Below are positions 1-7,810 of a DNA stretch of 25,226 nucleotides, one piece after another. This DNA is from a virus. The translations under genes and the position numbers were made by a program. The notes under the pieces were generated by a model. The model saw only the letters and a list, made by a program, of their open reading frames with translations. It searched no databases and was not told where the DNA came from. The stretch's first letter is position 1. Each line of letters starts with the position of its first letter. The stretch covers positions 1 to 25,226 of the IMG/VR virus record IMGVR_UViG_3300031841_001771, one strand, 5' to 3'.

Positions 1-1163
1 AGGCGAAAGCCAATACTCATTTAACTCATTTAGAAGAATTGATTTTAACTCAAGGCGAGGCTGGATATAAACAGGCTCGAGCAGTTCTAATCGAATTGAT
101 AAAAAACTTAAAAGGAAGTTCAGATGCAAAAGTTAATACCACTGTTAAATGGGATGGCGCACCAGCCATCTTTACTGGAATTAATCCTGATAACGGCCAG
201 TTCTTTGTAGCTACAAAGTCTGTGTTTAATAAAGTACCAAAGATTAACTACACGGAAGAGGATATTGAACGTAATCACGGTGAGGCACCGGGTCTAGCGG
301 TAAAGCTAAAGAAAGCATTGAAAGTGTTACCTACATTAGGAATACCAAATATTCTTCAAGGCGATTTCATGTTTGATGATTCCACATTGAAACGACAATC
401 GATTAACGGTGTACCGCATTATATATTTAAGCCCAATACAATTACATATGCCGTTGAAGTTGATTCTGATTTAGGACGTCAATTAGAAAAGGCAGAATTT
501 GGAATAGTTTTCCATACAGCATATGATAGTTTAGATAGTGGAGCTCAATTTGGTGCAAGTGTAGCAAATTTAAAGAAGTCTCCGTTAGTTTGGTATGATG
601 ATGCATTCTTTAAAGATGCCACCGGTTCTGTTTTATTAACTGCAGAAGAAGCAAAAAAGGTAGCTGCGTTAATTAAACAGGCAGATTCAATAAAAGTGAA
701 TTATGATAAAATACCGTCGGCGTTATTAAATACACATATCAATAACGAAATTAGACGTAATGAATTTCTAGATAATCCTAAAAAATCATATGATGAGTTT
801 GTGGAATGGGTTCAAAGTCGAATTGATAAAAAGGTTGATAAACTTAAATCAGAACGAGGTAAGCAAAAAGCTATAGCAGCTGGTCAACAACAAATTGCAG
901 ATATAGAAGCTGCTAAAAAAGATATTCTAGATGCATTTACGGTTACAAAATTATTAGCAGAAGCTAAATTAATTTTTGTTAACAAATATAATAATGCCGT
1001 ATACAATACAAAACATTTTAAAGATGATGGCCAAGGAGGCTTAGTTGCAACAGCACCAGAAGGGTTTGTGGCTATCGATCGATTTGGAGATGGAGTTAAA
1101 TTGGTTGACCGATTAGAATTCTCTAGAGCAAACTTTGCAATGGATAAAGGATTTACCAAGTAG
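1..1163 (+). CDS. DUF6267-like phage protein with KxDG ligase-like motif, 5' end cut by window
   Basis: The reading frame is open to the window edge, so the gene starts upstream. The in-frame residues before the nominal TTG at position 39 (KANTHLTHLEEL) belong to the conserved N-terminal block I remember for this family in marine T4-like phages, so that TTG is not a real start. A TVKWDGAPAIF segment (Lys at codon 147-149) resembles motif I (KxDG) of ATP-dependent ligases and capping-type nucleotidyltransferases. ILQGDFMFDD and FGIVFHT could be the later motifs of that fold, but this is an inference from short motifs. The C-terminus keeps the family's EGFVAI...VKLVDRxEFSxANF block. No function has been shown for the family as far as I know. 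It precedes a late-type promoter motif and a run of small unknown genes. Family assignment is fairly secure; the enzymatic idea is not. Confidence 0.75.
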   Translation, partial: AKANTHLTHLEELILTQGEAGYKQARAVLIELIKNLKGSSDAKVNTTVKWDGAPAIFTGINPDNGQFFVATKSVFNKVPKINYTEEDIERNHGEAPGLAVKLKKALKVLPTLGIPNILQGDFMFDDSTLKRQSINGVPHYIFKPNTITYAVEVDSDLGRQLEKAEFGIVFHTAYDSLDSGAQFGASVANLKKSPLVWYDDAFFKDATGSVLLTAEEAKKVAALIKQADSIKVNYDKIPSALLNTHINNEIRRNEFLDNPKKSYDEFVEWVQSRIDKKVDKLKSERGKQKAIAAGQQQIADIEAAKKDILDAFTVTKLLAEAKLIFVNKYNNAVYNTKHFKDDGQGGLVATAPEGFVAIDRFGDGVKLVDRLEFSRANFAMDKGFTK

Positions 1164-1167
1164 CCGT

Positions 1168-1181
1168 ATATTTATATTAAA
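1168..1181 (+). promoter_or_regulatory. Late-promoter-like motif ATATTTATATTAAA
   Basis: One of nine near-identical elements lying just upstream of structural genes in this window. It is 19 bases from the ATG of the 173-aa gene, followed by an AAAAAAGGAT ribosome binding site. The T4 late consensus TATAAATA appears on the opposite strand of the element. The promoter role is inferred from recurrence and position. Confidence 0.5.
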
Positions 1182-1199
1182 CTAAAAAAGGATAGTATA

Positions 1200-1721
1200 A
1201 TGAAAGAATCTGAATTGCGTGCAATTATACGTGAACATGTCAAAAAGACATTGAAAGAGGCTGGTCCTAATCTAGGAGCAGGGGCCTCTGAATTTGAAAG
1301 AGGATTAGATAAAGTTGATGATAGAGCATCTAGATTATCTAAAAAACAGCGAATACAAGCGGTAATACCAGTATTGCAAAAATTTGGAATCACATCTAAT
1401 GATGTTCCGTTAATTAAAGCTGTTTTAGCTAAAATGAATAAAGCTGCCGCCGCTCCCGCTCCAGCTCCAGAACCAGAAGTTGAAGAAAATTATACTGCTG
1501 GTGTAGATGATGGAGATGCGGGTAAATCATTAGCCGAAGGTTCATTAGATTCTAAAAGCGAAAAATTAGCAAAAACTGATGCATTTAAAATGTTACAAAA
1601 AGCAGTGGATAATAAACCAGCAACCCAGCAAGCTGACTTCGTCATTGATCTTATCAATAAATTTAATTTAGATGATTCCGCTAAACGTAGATTAAAAATG
1701 ACCATTAAAAATATGGCATAA
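1200..1721 (+). CDS. Hypothetical protein with capsid-targeting-like N-terminus
   Basis: 173 aa, not recognised. The first 20 residues form a charged amphipathic helix ending in LKE followed by AG (cleavage would fall after E20). This has the pattern of T4 internal-protein targeting peptides, which gp21 cuts after (L/I)xE. A helical segment at 36-80 is followed by an Ala/Pro linker (82-92, DNA rich in GCTCC) and by YTAGVDDGDAGKS at 98-110, a motif that recurs in the 300-aa gene at 11626. LAE|G at 111-114 is a second potential cleavage site. Residues 118-173 look like a compact helical domain. It has an AAAGGAT ribosome binding site and sits under the late-type motif at 1168. A packaged or core protein is a reasonable inference; the function is unknown. 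Confidence 0.8.
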   Translation: MKESELRAIIREHVKKTLKEAGPNLGAGASEFERGLDKVDDRASRLSKKQRIQAVIPVLQKFGITSNDVPLIKAVLAKMNKAAAAPAPAPEPEVEENYTAGVDDGDAGKSLAEGSLDSKSEKLAKTDAFKMLQKAVDNKPATQQADFVIDLINKFNLDDSAKRRLKMTIKNMA

Positions 1722-1722
1722 T

Positions 1723-2352
1723 ATGGCAGGTAAGTTACAAAATATAAAAGCAATTAAAGAGATGATTGCCGGGACTCATAAGTCTCAAAACAGAATAGTT
1801 CATGGTTATGAAGGAAAGAAAACTATTGCAGATGAAGATGTGATAGAAAGATTTGAAGATGGTAAGCCAAAAGTATGGATTGAAACTAAACCAAACGGAG
1901 TCCGAGAACGTGTAGAACAACATAATGGATTTCGTAGTAGAAAGGCAGAAAATAGCGTTTTAGATTTTATCAACGAAGCATTACGAGTACCGGAAACGTG
2001 TCCAAAATGCGAATCAAAAATGAAAGGTGTTGATGAAGAACGTTTAAATTTGAAATTTTGGTTTATGAATAAACAATGCTTTGGTTGTCAGTTAAAAGAA
2101 GAATCAATGATACGTGCTCAAGGAAAAGAAGCTTGGTCAGAATATTCTCGTAAGAAATTGGCAGCAAATGCAGAATCATGGTTTAAGGATACAGATAAAG
2201 AAGTTGAAATAGTTCGCAATTCATTGAAACTTCAATTTGTACAAAATGCAGATGGTGATTTAGCTGAATATGATCAAACCGCATTTTTTGAAAAGTTTGA
2301 TTCTGACTATAAAAAATTTAAAAAACAAATTTTAGAAAACCTAGAAGGATAA
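1723..2352 (+). CDS. Hypothetical zinc-ribbon protein
   Basis: 209 aa, starting one base after the previous stop, so probably translationally coupled (no convincing ribosome binding site of its own). Two CxxC knuckles, C93-P-K-C96 and C119-F-G-C122, 22 residues apart, suggest a four-cysteine zinc ribbon in the middle of the protein. The N-terminal part (1-75) contains IADEDVIERFEDGKPKVWIETKPNG, whose repeated acidic and basic residues suggest beta structure. The C-terminal 80 residues are charged and helical (ESWFKDTDKEVEIVRNSLK onward). INE84|A fits the prohead-protease consensus, but it lies internally. I do not recognise the family. Its neighbours suggest a head or assembly role. Confidence 0.8.
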   Translation: MAGKLQNIKAIKEMIAGTHKSQNRIVHGYEGKKTIADEDVIERFEDGKPKVWIETKPNGVRERVEQHNGFRSRKAENSVLDFINEALRVPETCPKCESKMKGVDEERLNLKFWFMNKQCFGCQLKEESMIRAQGKEAWSEYSRKKLAANAESWFKDTDKEVEIVRNSLKLQFVQNADGDLAEYDQTAFFEKFDSDYKKFKKQILENLEG

Positions 2353-2353
2353 C

Positions 2354-2800
2354 ATGGCTAACAAAAAAGTAAACAAAGTCGGCAAAGAATTTGATAAGGT
2401 AGTCGATGAAATGAAAAAATTGGCTCCTAAATTTGCAAAAGCAGATGGCGCTGAAAAAGATAAGATTCTTAAAAAATTAAAAGAATTGACTGCCAAGAAA
2501 AAAGATCTTAAAGCAGAAATAGAACGTTCAGTAATGGATGCGGAAAAAGATATTGATTTGCAAATTGAAATCAAAGCAATGATCAAATCAGTATTAGCCG
2601 AATCACTTAATGAAGCTAGGTCTAACATTATGACATCCTGGAAAACGGGAGCAGATGTTTCCGACACTGTGATGGCGGATATGGAAGACTTTTTAGAGAT
2701 GATATACAAAGAGGGTAATTATGATACAATGGATGATTTGTACAATACACTTAAAGTATTATCTGGATTAGCTAAAGATTATATGAAATATATGAGATAG
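2354..2800 (+). CDS. Hypothetical coiled-coil protein
   Basis: 148 aa. It starts two bases after the upstream stop with AAGGATAAC as ribosome binding site. Residues 5-75 are almost entirely Lys/Glu/Leu/Ala with heptad-like spacing, predicting a long coiled coil. MIKSVLAESLNEARS at 76-90 then contains two sites matching the T4 prohead-protease consensus (LAE|S and LNE|A). The remaining 60 residues (MTSWKTGADVSDTVMADMEDFL onward) look like a small helical domain. If the LNE87|A88 site is used, the coiled coil would act as a removable scaffold or targeting part and the C-terminal domain would stay in the head. That is inference. I know no named homologue. Confidence 0.8.
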   Translation: MANKKVNKVGKEFDKVVDEMKKLAPKFAKADGAEKDKILKKLKELTAKKKDLKAEIERSVMDAEKDIDLQIEIKAMIKSVLAESLNEARSNIMTSWKTGADVSDTVMADMEDFLEMIYKEGNYDTMDDLYNTLKVLSGLAKDYMKYMR

Positions 2801-2808
2801 GAGCAATT

Positions 2809-3498
2809 ATGGCTACTTTAAAATTAAAAGATTTATTGAAAGAAACTATTGATGATGCAGAAGCAAAAGAGCTTGAAAATGCTATGGGGTCTGGATTCAA
2901 AGGATTAGAAGCCGCGTTAAAATCAATGGAAGATGAAGCTCGAGAAGAAGTTGAACAAGTTGATGAATCAATTTTAGAAGGGCGATTAGACGAAAAAGGC
3001 CAATTAAAAGAAGAAGTAACTACATTAGCAATAGTAGGTATTATCTTAGCCGCTCCTAAACTAATAGAATTAATTACAAAAGGAATATCTAAATTAATTC
3101 GTGTATTTAAAAAAGTAATGGGTAAAGGAGACGGAAAAGAAGACCCGGAAGGCACCGCTGCTAAAATAATTGAATTTACTCATAAATGGCATAAGTCATA
3201 TATTAAAGCATTGCGATGGATTCTTAAAATTACCGGCGTATTTAAAAAAGCAAAAATAACAGATGATAAAGCACAAATGAAAGCGGCGACATTGCTTTAT
3301 TATACGATCATCGCTGGGATGGCAGTATATAGCGGAGTAGGTGCAGTACACGCTTTTAAATCGGCGGTGGCATCAGCAGGTTCTGGCGCCGGAGGATTTT
3401 CATTATCAGCATTGGAAGCTGGTATGGCAGCTATAAAGTCCGGAGAGGTAGCCGAATTCATAGGAGAGTTAGGCTTGGCTGGTACTGCGAGCACATAA
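2809..3498 (+). CDS. Hypothetical protein, acidic N-terminus and hydrophobic C-terminal half
   Basis: 229 aa with a TAGGAG ribosome binding site. Residues 1-68 are helical and very acidic, beginning MATLKLKDLLKE|T (protease-like site after E12) and containing ILE57|G58, a second (L/I)xE|G match. From residue 70 the character changes. TTLAIVGIILAAPKLIELI (71-89) and TLLYYTIIAGMAVYSGVGAV (161-180) are membrane-type hydrophobic stretches, separated by a basic, Trp/Lys-rich region (93-150). The C-terminus is Gly/Ala/Ser-rich. An acidic propeptide followed by a membrane-active part would suit a protein processed in the prohead and released on infection, but a plain membrane protein fits equally well. 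The family is not recognised. Confidence 0.8.
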   Translation: MATLKLKDLLKETIDDAEAKELENAMGSGFKGLEAALKSMEDEAREEVEQVDESILEGRLDEKGQLKEEVTTLAIVGIILAAPKLIELITKGISKLIRVFKKVMGKGDGKEDPEGTAAKIIEFTHKWHKSYIKALRWILKITGVFKKAKITDDKAQMKAATLLYYTIIAGMAVYSGVGAVHAFKSAVASAGSGAGGFSLSALEAGMAAIKSGEVAEFIGELGLAGTAST

Positions 3499-3504
3499 CA
3501 ATTT

Positions 3505-3852
3505 ATGAATAAAGTTACATACATATTAATAGCGATAATAATAATACTAGCAGTAATCGTAGGAGTAATGTCGGTGCGCAAGCCAGTAACAAACGATGCT
3601 CGTGAAATACAATATCAGAATCAAATTGATAGCTTAAAAACTGCAATTGTCGGATATCAAGAGCAACGCGAAGAGTTAGATAGTATTATCGCAGTATATA
3701 AACAAGACAATATAATTTTAGCATCTAAAATGGATTCCGTTAAAAGTTATATTAGTTGGCTAAAACAGGATTACGATGACCAGATTGATGATATTCTTAA
3801 TTACAATTCTAACGACCTTAACAAGTTTTTCGCAGATAGATACCCGAGATAG
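3505..3852 (+). CDS. Small N-terminally anchored coiled-coil protein, candidate inner-membrane spanin
   Basis: 115 aa. Residues 5-23 are an uninterrupted Ile/Leu/Val membrane segment with no signal cleavage motif, followed by a coiled-coil region (about 33-95) and a short conserved-looking tail, NDLNKFFADRYPR. One N-terminal membrane helix plus a periplasmic coiled coil is the architecture of i-spanins such as lambda Rz. The last 77 bases overlap the next gene in another frame, again reminiscent of nested Rz/Rz1 genes. No clear ribosome binding site precedes the ATG. I recall similar small proteins with a KFFxDRY end in flavobacterial phages, but without assigned function. The spanin call rests on topology and overlap only. 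Confidence 0.75.
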   Translation: MNKVTYILIAIIIILAVIVGVMSVRKPVTNDAREIQYQNQIDSLKTAIVGYQEQREELDSIIAVYKQDNIILASKMDSVKSYISWLKQDYDDQIDDILNYNSNDLNKFFADRYPR

Positions 3853-4207
3853 TATAGTATGTTTACCAATTGGGACTGCTAGACTCATTGCTGCAGATTT
3901 GTTAGAATATGATAAATGCAAACTAGTTCTCAAAGAATCAGAAGAACTTAATCGTTTGGCAGATAAACGCATTAACAGATTATTAGAAACTATTGTATCA
4001 TATGAAAATCGATCAATTCTATATCAAAAAGAATTGGCAGCAACACAATCATTATATGACACGTGTGAAGTGCGTAGAATAGAATTAAAAACAGAAGTAC
4101 AAGATCTAACCATAAAAAATGAACGACTAAAAAAATGGTCAATTGGTTTAGGTAGTGGATTTGTTGCCACCTTAGGTGCATTGCTACTAGTAGTCGCCAT
4201 AAAATAA
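3776..4207 (+). CDS. Secreted coiled-coil protein with C-terminal membrane helix, candidate spanin partner
   Basis: 143 aa. Residues 1-20 form a typical signal peptide (MTRLMIFLITIL...TSFSQ, cleavage after FSQ, a common end in Bacteroidetes secretory signals). A charged coiled coil spans about 45-118, and GLGSGFVATLGALLLVVAI at 124-142 is a C-terminal membrane helix. This resembles a unimolecular spanin, but no lipobox cysteine follows the signal (C29 is not in a lipobox context), so an outer-membrane lipoprotein is not supported. The gene starts inside the previous one (77-base overlap, different frame). It could also start at the second Met (3788). It ends just before the terminase promoter. 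A lysis or envelope role is likely but unproven. Confidence 0.75.
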   Translation: MTRLMIFLITILTTLTSFSQIDTRDSIVCLPIGTARLIAADLLEYDKCKLVLKESEELNRLADKRINRLLETIVSYENRSILYQKELAATQSLYDTCEVRRIELKTEVQDLTIKNERLKKWSIGLGSGFVATLGALLLVVAIK

Positions 4208-4208
4208 A

Positions 4209-4240
4209 TTTGGTTTTTTGAAATATTTTTGTTATATTAA
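4209..4240 (+). promoter_or_regulatory. Bacteroidetes-type promoter for terminase
   Basis: TTTG (4209-4212), exactly 20 bases, then TATATTAA (4233-4240). It also has a TTTGAAATA block in the spacer, as do the elements at 12534 and 15882 with small changes. The Bacteroidetes primary-sigma consensus is TTG then TAnnTTTG. The terminase ATG lies only ten bases after the -7 box, so the transcript would have almost no leader. Confidence 0.6.
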
Positions 4241-4249
4241 AGGTTAATA

Positions 4250-5821
4250 ATGGAAAAGAAATCTTTAAAACAGATAATATCGGACGAGTACAAAAAATGT
4301 GCTGTCGATCCAACACATTTTATGCGTAAGTATTGTGTTATTCAACATCCTACCAAAGGTAAAATGTATTTCAATCTTTATCCATTTCAAGAAGATACTT
4401 TGAATTCATTGAAAGATAATCGATATAACATTATCTTGAAATCACGACAGTTAGGAATATCAACTTTATCAGCTGGATATATTTTATGGAACATGTTATT
4501 CAAACAAGATTTCAATGTTCTTGTAATTGCAACCACTCAAGACGTGGCAAAGAATCTTGTTACCAAAGTTCGAGTAATGCATGATAACTTGCCTTCATGG
4601 CTAAAAGGTAAAACATTAGAAGATAACAAATTATCATTACGATTCAAAAACGGTTCTCAAGTAAAGGCAGTATCAAGTACAGGTACAGCCGGCCGTTCCG
4701 AAGCGTTGTCACTACTTGTGATGGATGAGGCAGCCTTTATCGACCGAATTGACGAAATTTGGACAGCGGCGCAACAAACACTTGCAACTGGTGGAGGTGC
4801 TATCATGTTATCAACTCCTAATGGTACCGGTAATTTATTTCATAAGACGTGGATGGAAGCTGAAGCAGGAGGTAAATTTAATGGTATCCGACTGCATTGG
4901 ACAGTACATCCAGAACGTGATGAAACATGGAGAGAAGAACAAACTCAACTCCTAGGAGAAAAATCAGCCGCGCAAGAATGTGATTGTGACTTTATATCTT
5001 CTGGACATACTGTAGTTGATGGACCTATCATTCAATGGTATGATCAAACATATGTTGAAGATCCAAAAGAGAGACGTGGATTTGATTCTAACTATTGGTT
5101 ATGGGAATATCCAGATTATACAAAAGCTTATGTAGTTGTAGCTGATGTCGCGCGAGGCGATGGAGCTGACTATTCTGCATTTCATATACTAGAAATTGAA
5201 TCAATGACACAGGTAGCAGAATATCGTGGTAAGATAGGAACTACAGAATATGGCAACATGTTGATTTCAGTTGCAACAGAATGGAACAATGCATTACTAG
5301 TAATTGAAAATGCAAATATAGGTTGGGCCGTAATTCAAGTTGCAATTGATAAAGGATATGAGAATTTATATTATTCTTACAAGCAAGATGCATATGTAGA
5401 TGAAAATTTACATTTATCAAAAGGATATGATCTCAAATCCAAATCACAAAAAGTTCCTGGATTCTCAACTACGGCAAAAACACGACCATTAATCATATCA
5501 AAGATAGAAACATACTTTAGAGAAAAAGCTCCAATCGTAAAGTCAAAACGATTGATAGATGAATTATATGTCTTTATATGGAACGGTTCAAGAGCTGAAG
5601 CTCAAAGAGGTTATAATGATGACTTGGTAATGTCATTTGGTATTGCGTTATGGGTACGAGATACGGCATTAAGATTACATCAACAAGGAATAGATTTATC
5701 TAGAAAGGCATTAGGTCATTTAGGCAAGTCTCAAGGAGTGTATACAAATACACCAGGACAAAATATGTCATGGGATTGGAAAGCTGGCAAGGATGACGAA
5801 GGCCTGAAATGGTTACTTTAA
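4250..5821 (+). CDS. 17: Terminase large subunit (gp17-like)
   Basis: 523 aa packaging motor and nuclease. The ATPase domain shows a Walker A-like SRQLGIST at 65-72, Walker B LLVMDEAAF at 155-163 (catalytic E160) and coupling motif STPNGTG at 188-194. The nuclease domain has VVVADVARGDGADYSAF (D299), VIENANIG (E353) and GYNDDLVMSF (D457/D458), the acidic set expected for an RNase H-fold terminase nuclease. T4 gp17 has about 610 residues; the difference is mainly a shorter N-terminus. The usual GKT lysine of Walker A is Ile here, as in many SRQxG-type terminases. The gene sits under its own promoter, and no tail genes separate it from portal. No small terminase subunit is seen in the window. 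Confidence 0.97.
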   Translation: MEKKSLKQIISDEYKKCAVDPTHFMRKYCVIQHPTKGKMYFNLYPFQEDTLNSLKDNRYNIILKSRQLGISTLSAGYILWNMLFKQDFNVLVIATTQDVAKNLVTKVRVMHDNLPSWLKGKTLEDNKLSLRFKNGSQVKAVSSTGTAGRSEALSLLVMDEAAFIDRIDEIWTAAQQTLATGGGAIMLSTPNGTGNLFHKTWMEAEAGGKFNGIRLHWTVHPERDETWREEQTQLLGEKSAAQECDCDFISSGHTVVDGPIIQWYDQTYVEDPKERRGFDSNYWLWEYPDYTKAYVVVADVARGDGADYSAFHILEIESMTQVAEYRGKIGTTEYGNMLISVATEWNNALLVIENANIGWAVIQVAIDKGYENLYYSYKQDAYVDENLHLSKGYDLKSKSQKVPGFSTTAKTRPLIISKIETYFREKAPIVKSKRLIDELYVFIWNGSRAEAQRGYNDDLVMSFGIALWVRDTALRLHQQGIDLSRKALGHLGKSQGVYTNTPGQNMSWDWKAGKDDEGLKWLL

Positions 5822-5822
5822 C

Positions 5823-5837
5823 ATATTTATTAATAAA
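5823..5837 (+). promoter_or_regulatory. Late-promoter-like motif before portal
   Basis: ATATTTATTAATAAA begins two bases after the terminase stop, with the portal ATG 11 bases beyond its end. Same core (ATATTTAT) as the other eight elements. Confidence 0.45.
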
Positions 5838-5848
5838 CGGAAAATAAA

Positions 5849-7738
5849 ATGGCAGATACTTCATTACAGGCACGTTTACGTAGACTATTTTCAACCAATG
5901 TAGTTGTACGACGTGTAGCAAAAAACCGATTAAAGGTAGTGGATGCTAATAAATTACAGTCAACTGGAGCTGTAAGCAATAACAGATACGTAGATAGATT
6001 TACGGGATTGCATCGAGGCCAAGCTGGTTATGCAGCATACAATCAAACATATAACTTTCATCAATCAAAATTAGAATTATTTACTGATTACGAAGCAATG
6101 GATATGGACCCAATATTGGCATCGGCTTTAGATATTTATGCAGATGAAGCAACTGTACAAAATTCAGAAGGAGATACATTAACAATATCATCTCCAAATG
6201 CAGAAATACAAAAAGTATTAAGAAACTTGTTTTATGATATTTTGAATATTGATTACAATTTATGGCCCTGGATTAGAAATGCCTGTAAATATGGAGACTT
6301 CTTTTTACATTTAGATATTGAAGAAGATATAGGTATTGTAAATGTGGTACCATTATCATCGTATGAAATAAGACGTGAAGAAGGATATGACCCGGAGAAT
6401 CCATACGCATATCGATTTGTGTTAGAAGGTACTCATATGTCATATGCAAGTACTCAAAGACAACCAATGCAAACATTTGAAAATTTTGAGATTGCACATT
6501 TCCGTTTATTGTCTGATACAAATTTCTTACCATATGGTAAATCAATGATTGAGCCGGCTCGTAAAATATATAAGCAATTAGCATTAATGGAAGATGCGAT
6601 GTTAATTCAACGTATAATGAGAGCTCCGGAAAGACGTATATTTAAAATTGATGTAGGTAATATTCCACCAGCCGAAGTTGATAACCACATGAATCAAATT
6701 ATCGGTAAGATGAAAAAGATTCCATATATTGATGATAAGACCGGAGAATACAATCTTAAGTTCAATATGGAAAATATGATGGAAGATTATTATCTTCCTG
6801 TTCGTGGTTCTGAATCTGGTACTGAAATTGATACATTGGCTGGATTGACAAATGACGGTCAAATTGAAGATATCGATTATCTACGTAATAAAATGATGGC
6901 AGCGTTAAAAATACCAAAAGCCTTTTTAGGATATGATGAAGGTGTTGAAGGTAAAGCCACATTAGCAGCAGAAGATGTTAGATTTGCTAGAACGGTAGAA
7001 AGAATACAAAAAATATTTGTTTCTGAGTTAACAAAAATTGCAATTGTACATTTATATTCACAAGGGTTTACTGACGATGATTTAGTTGATTTCACATTGA
7101 AATTAGAAAATCCAAGTTTGATATATAAAAAGCAATTAGTAGAATTAATGGAATCTCAGATAGGATTAGCAACTAATCTGAAAGAATCTAAAATGTTTTC
7201 TGAACAATGGATTTATGAAAACATATTTAATATGTCGGCTCAAGAATGGCAAGAAGAAAGAGATCGAGTCATTCAAGATCAGAAAGAAGCATTCCGTCGT
7301 GAACAGATAACATCGGAAGGTAACGATCCTAAAAAGACAAATATGAGTTTTGGTACACCGCATGATATTGCTTCAATGCATGTTGCAACCAAGACAGATA
7401 AATTACCGGGTATGGAACAAGAACATGTCGCTGGCCCTGGAAGGCCTAAAGGGGCAGGAGGTACATGGGGCACACATGCAAGTCCACATGGCCGTGATCC
7501 ATTAGGAGCAAAAGCATTAGGTGGTGCGTTCAATACTGATAAATCGCCATTACAGCATAACTATAGAAAGTCCCCGTTAAGTACGGAAAACAAAAGTTTT
7601 GTAGATATGTTACGAAATTCTGGCTTGAATAATAAAACCAAATCAAATCAAATAATTCAAGAGACACTAACACAATCAAGCAGTTCCAATGATGATACTG
7701 GAACAATGTTAGATGAATCTCAATTACTTGATGATTAA
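5849..7738 (+). CDS. 20: Portal vertex protein (gp20-like)
   Basis: 629 aa dodecameric portal through which DNA is packaged and to which the tail attaches. The T4-family signature regions are clear: ELFTDYEAMDMDPILASALDIYADE near 76-100, a segment of the type TxFLPYGKSMIEPARKIYKQL near 226-245, RAPERRIFKIDVGNIPPAE near 258-276, and EIDTLAGLTNDGQIEDIDYLRNK near 326-348. KIPKAFLGYDEGVEGKATLAAEDVRFARTVERIQ near 357-390 is the most conserved block of this family. The length suits marine T4-like portals (T4 gp20 is about 524). The last 130 residues are low-complexity and Gly/Pro/His-rich (AGPGRPKGAGGTWG), an extension that could face the prohead interior. It follows terminase directly, with the late-type motif between them. 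Confidence 0.97.
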   Translation: MADTSLQARLRRLFSTNVVVRRVAKNRLKVVDANKLQSTGAVSNNRYVDRFTGLHRGQAGYAAYNQTYNFHQSKLELFTDYEAMDMDPILASALDIYADEATVQNSEGDTLTISSPNAEIQKVLRNLFYDILNIDYNLWPWIRNACKYGDFFLHLDIEEDIGIVNVVPLSSYEIRREEGYDPENPYAYRFVLEGTHMSYASTQRQPMQTFENFEIAHFRLLSDTNFLPYGKSMIEPARKIYKQLALMEDAMLIQRIMRAPERRIFKIDVGNIPPAEVDNHMNQIIGKMKKIPYIDDKTGEYNLKFNMENMMEDYYLPVRGSESGTEIDTLAGLTNDGQIEDIDYLRNKMMAALKIPKAFLGYDEGVEGKATLAAEDVRFARTVERIQKIFVSELTKIAIVHLYSQGFTDDDLVDFTLKLENPSLIYKKQLVELMESQIGLATNLKESKMFSEQWIYENIFNMSAQEWQEERDRVIQDQKEAFRREQITSEGNDPKKTNMSFGTPHDIASMHVATKTDKLPGMEQEHVAGPGRPKGAGGTWGTHASPHGRDPLGAKALGGAFNTDKSPLQHNYRKSPLSTENKSFVDMLRNSGLNNKTKSNQIIQETLTQSSSSNDDTGTMLDESQLLDD

Positions 7739-7762
7739 AAGGTATTATTCGACTCCAGTCAT

Positions 7763-7776
7763 ATATTTATTAAAAA
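7763..7776 (+). promoter_or_regulatory. Late-promoter-like motif after portal
   Basis: ATATTTATTAAAAA in the 72-base gap between portal and the next gene, 34 bases before the ATG. Same core as the other elements. The rest of the gap shows no gene. Confidence 0.45.
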
Positions 7777-7810
7777 CGATGTGGACTACTAGTTAATAGG
7801 GCGCTTTTAA

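Noticed and set aside
39-41. TTG as start codon of the first gene
   Set aside because: The frame is open to the window edge, and the residues before the TTG match the conserved family N-terminus, so the gene is simply truncated by the window.
3505-4207. The two overlapping membrane genes as one frameshifted gene
   Set aside because: Each has its own complete targeting signal (membrane anchor versus cleavable signal peptide) and complete coiled coil, so they are two genes.
4725-4955. 76-aa ORF inside terminase in another frame
   Set aside because: Lies wholly in the conserved terminase sequence, with no ribosome binding site or recognisable protein character.
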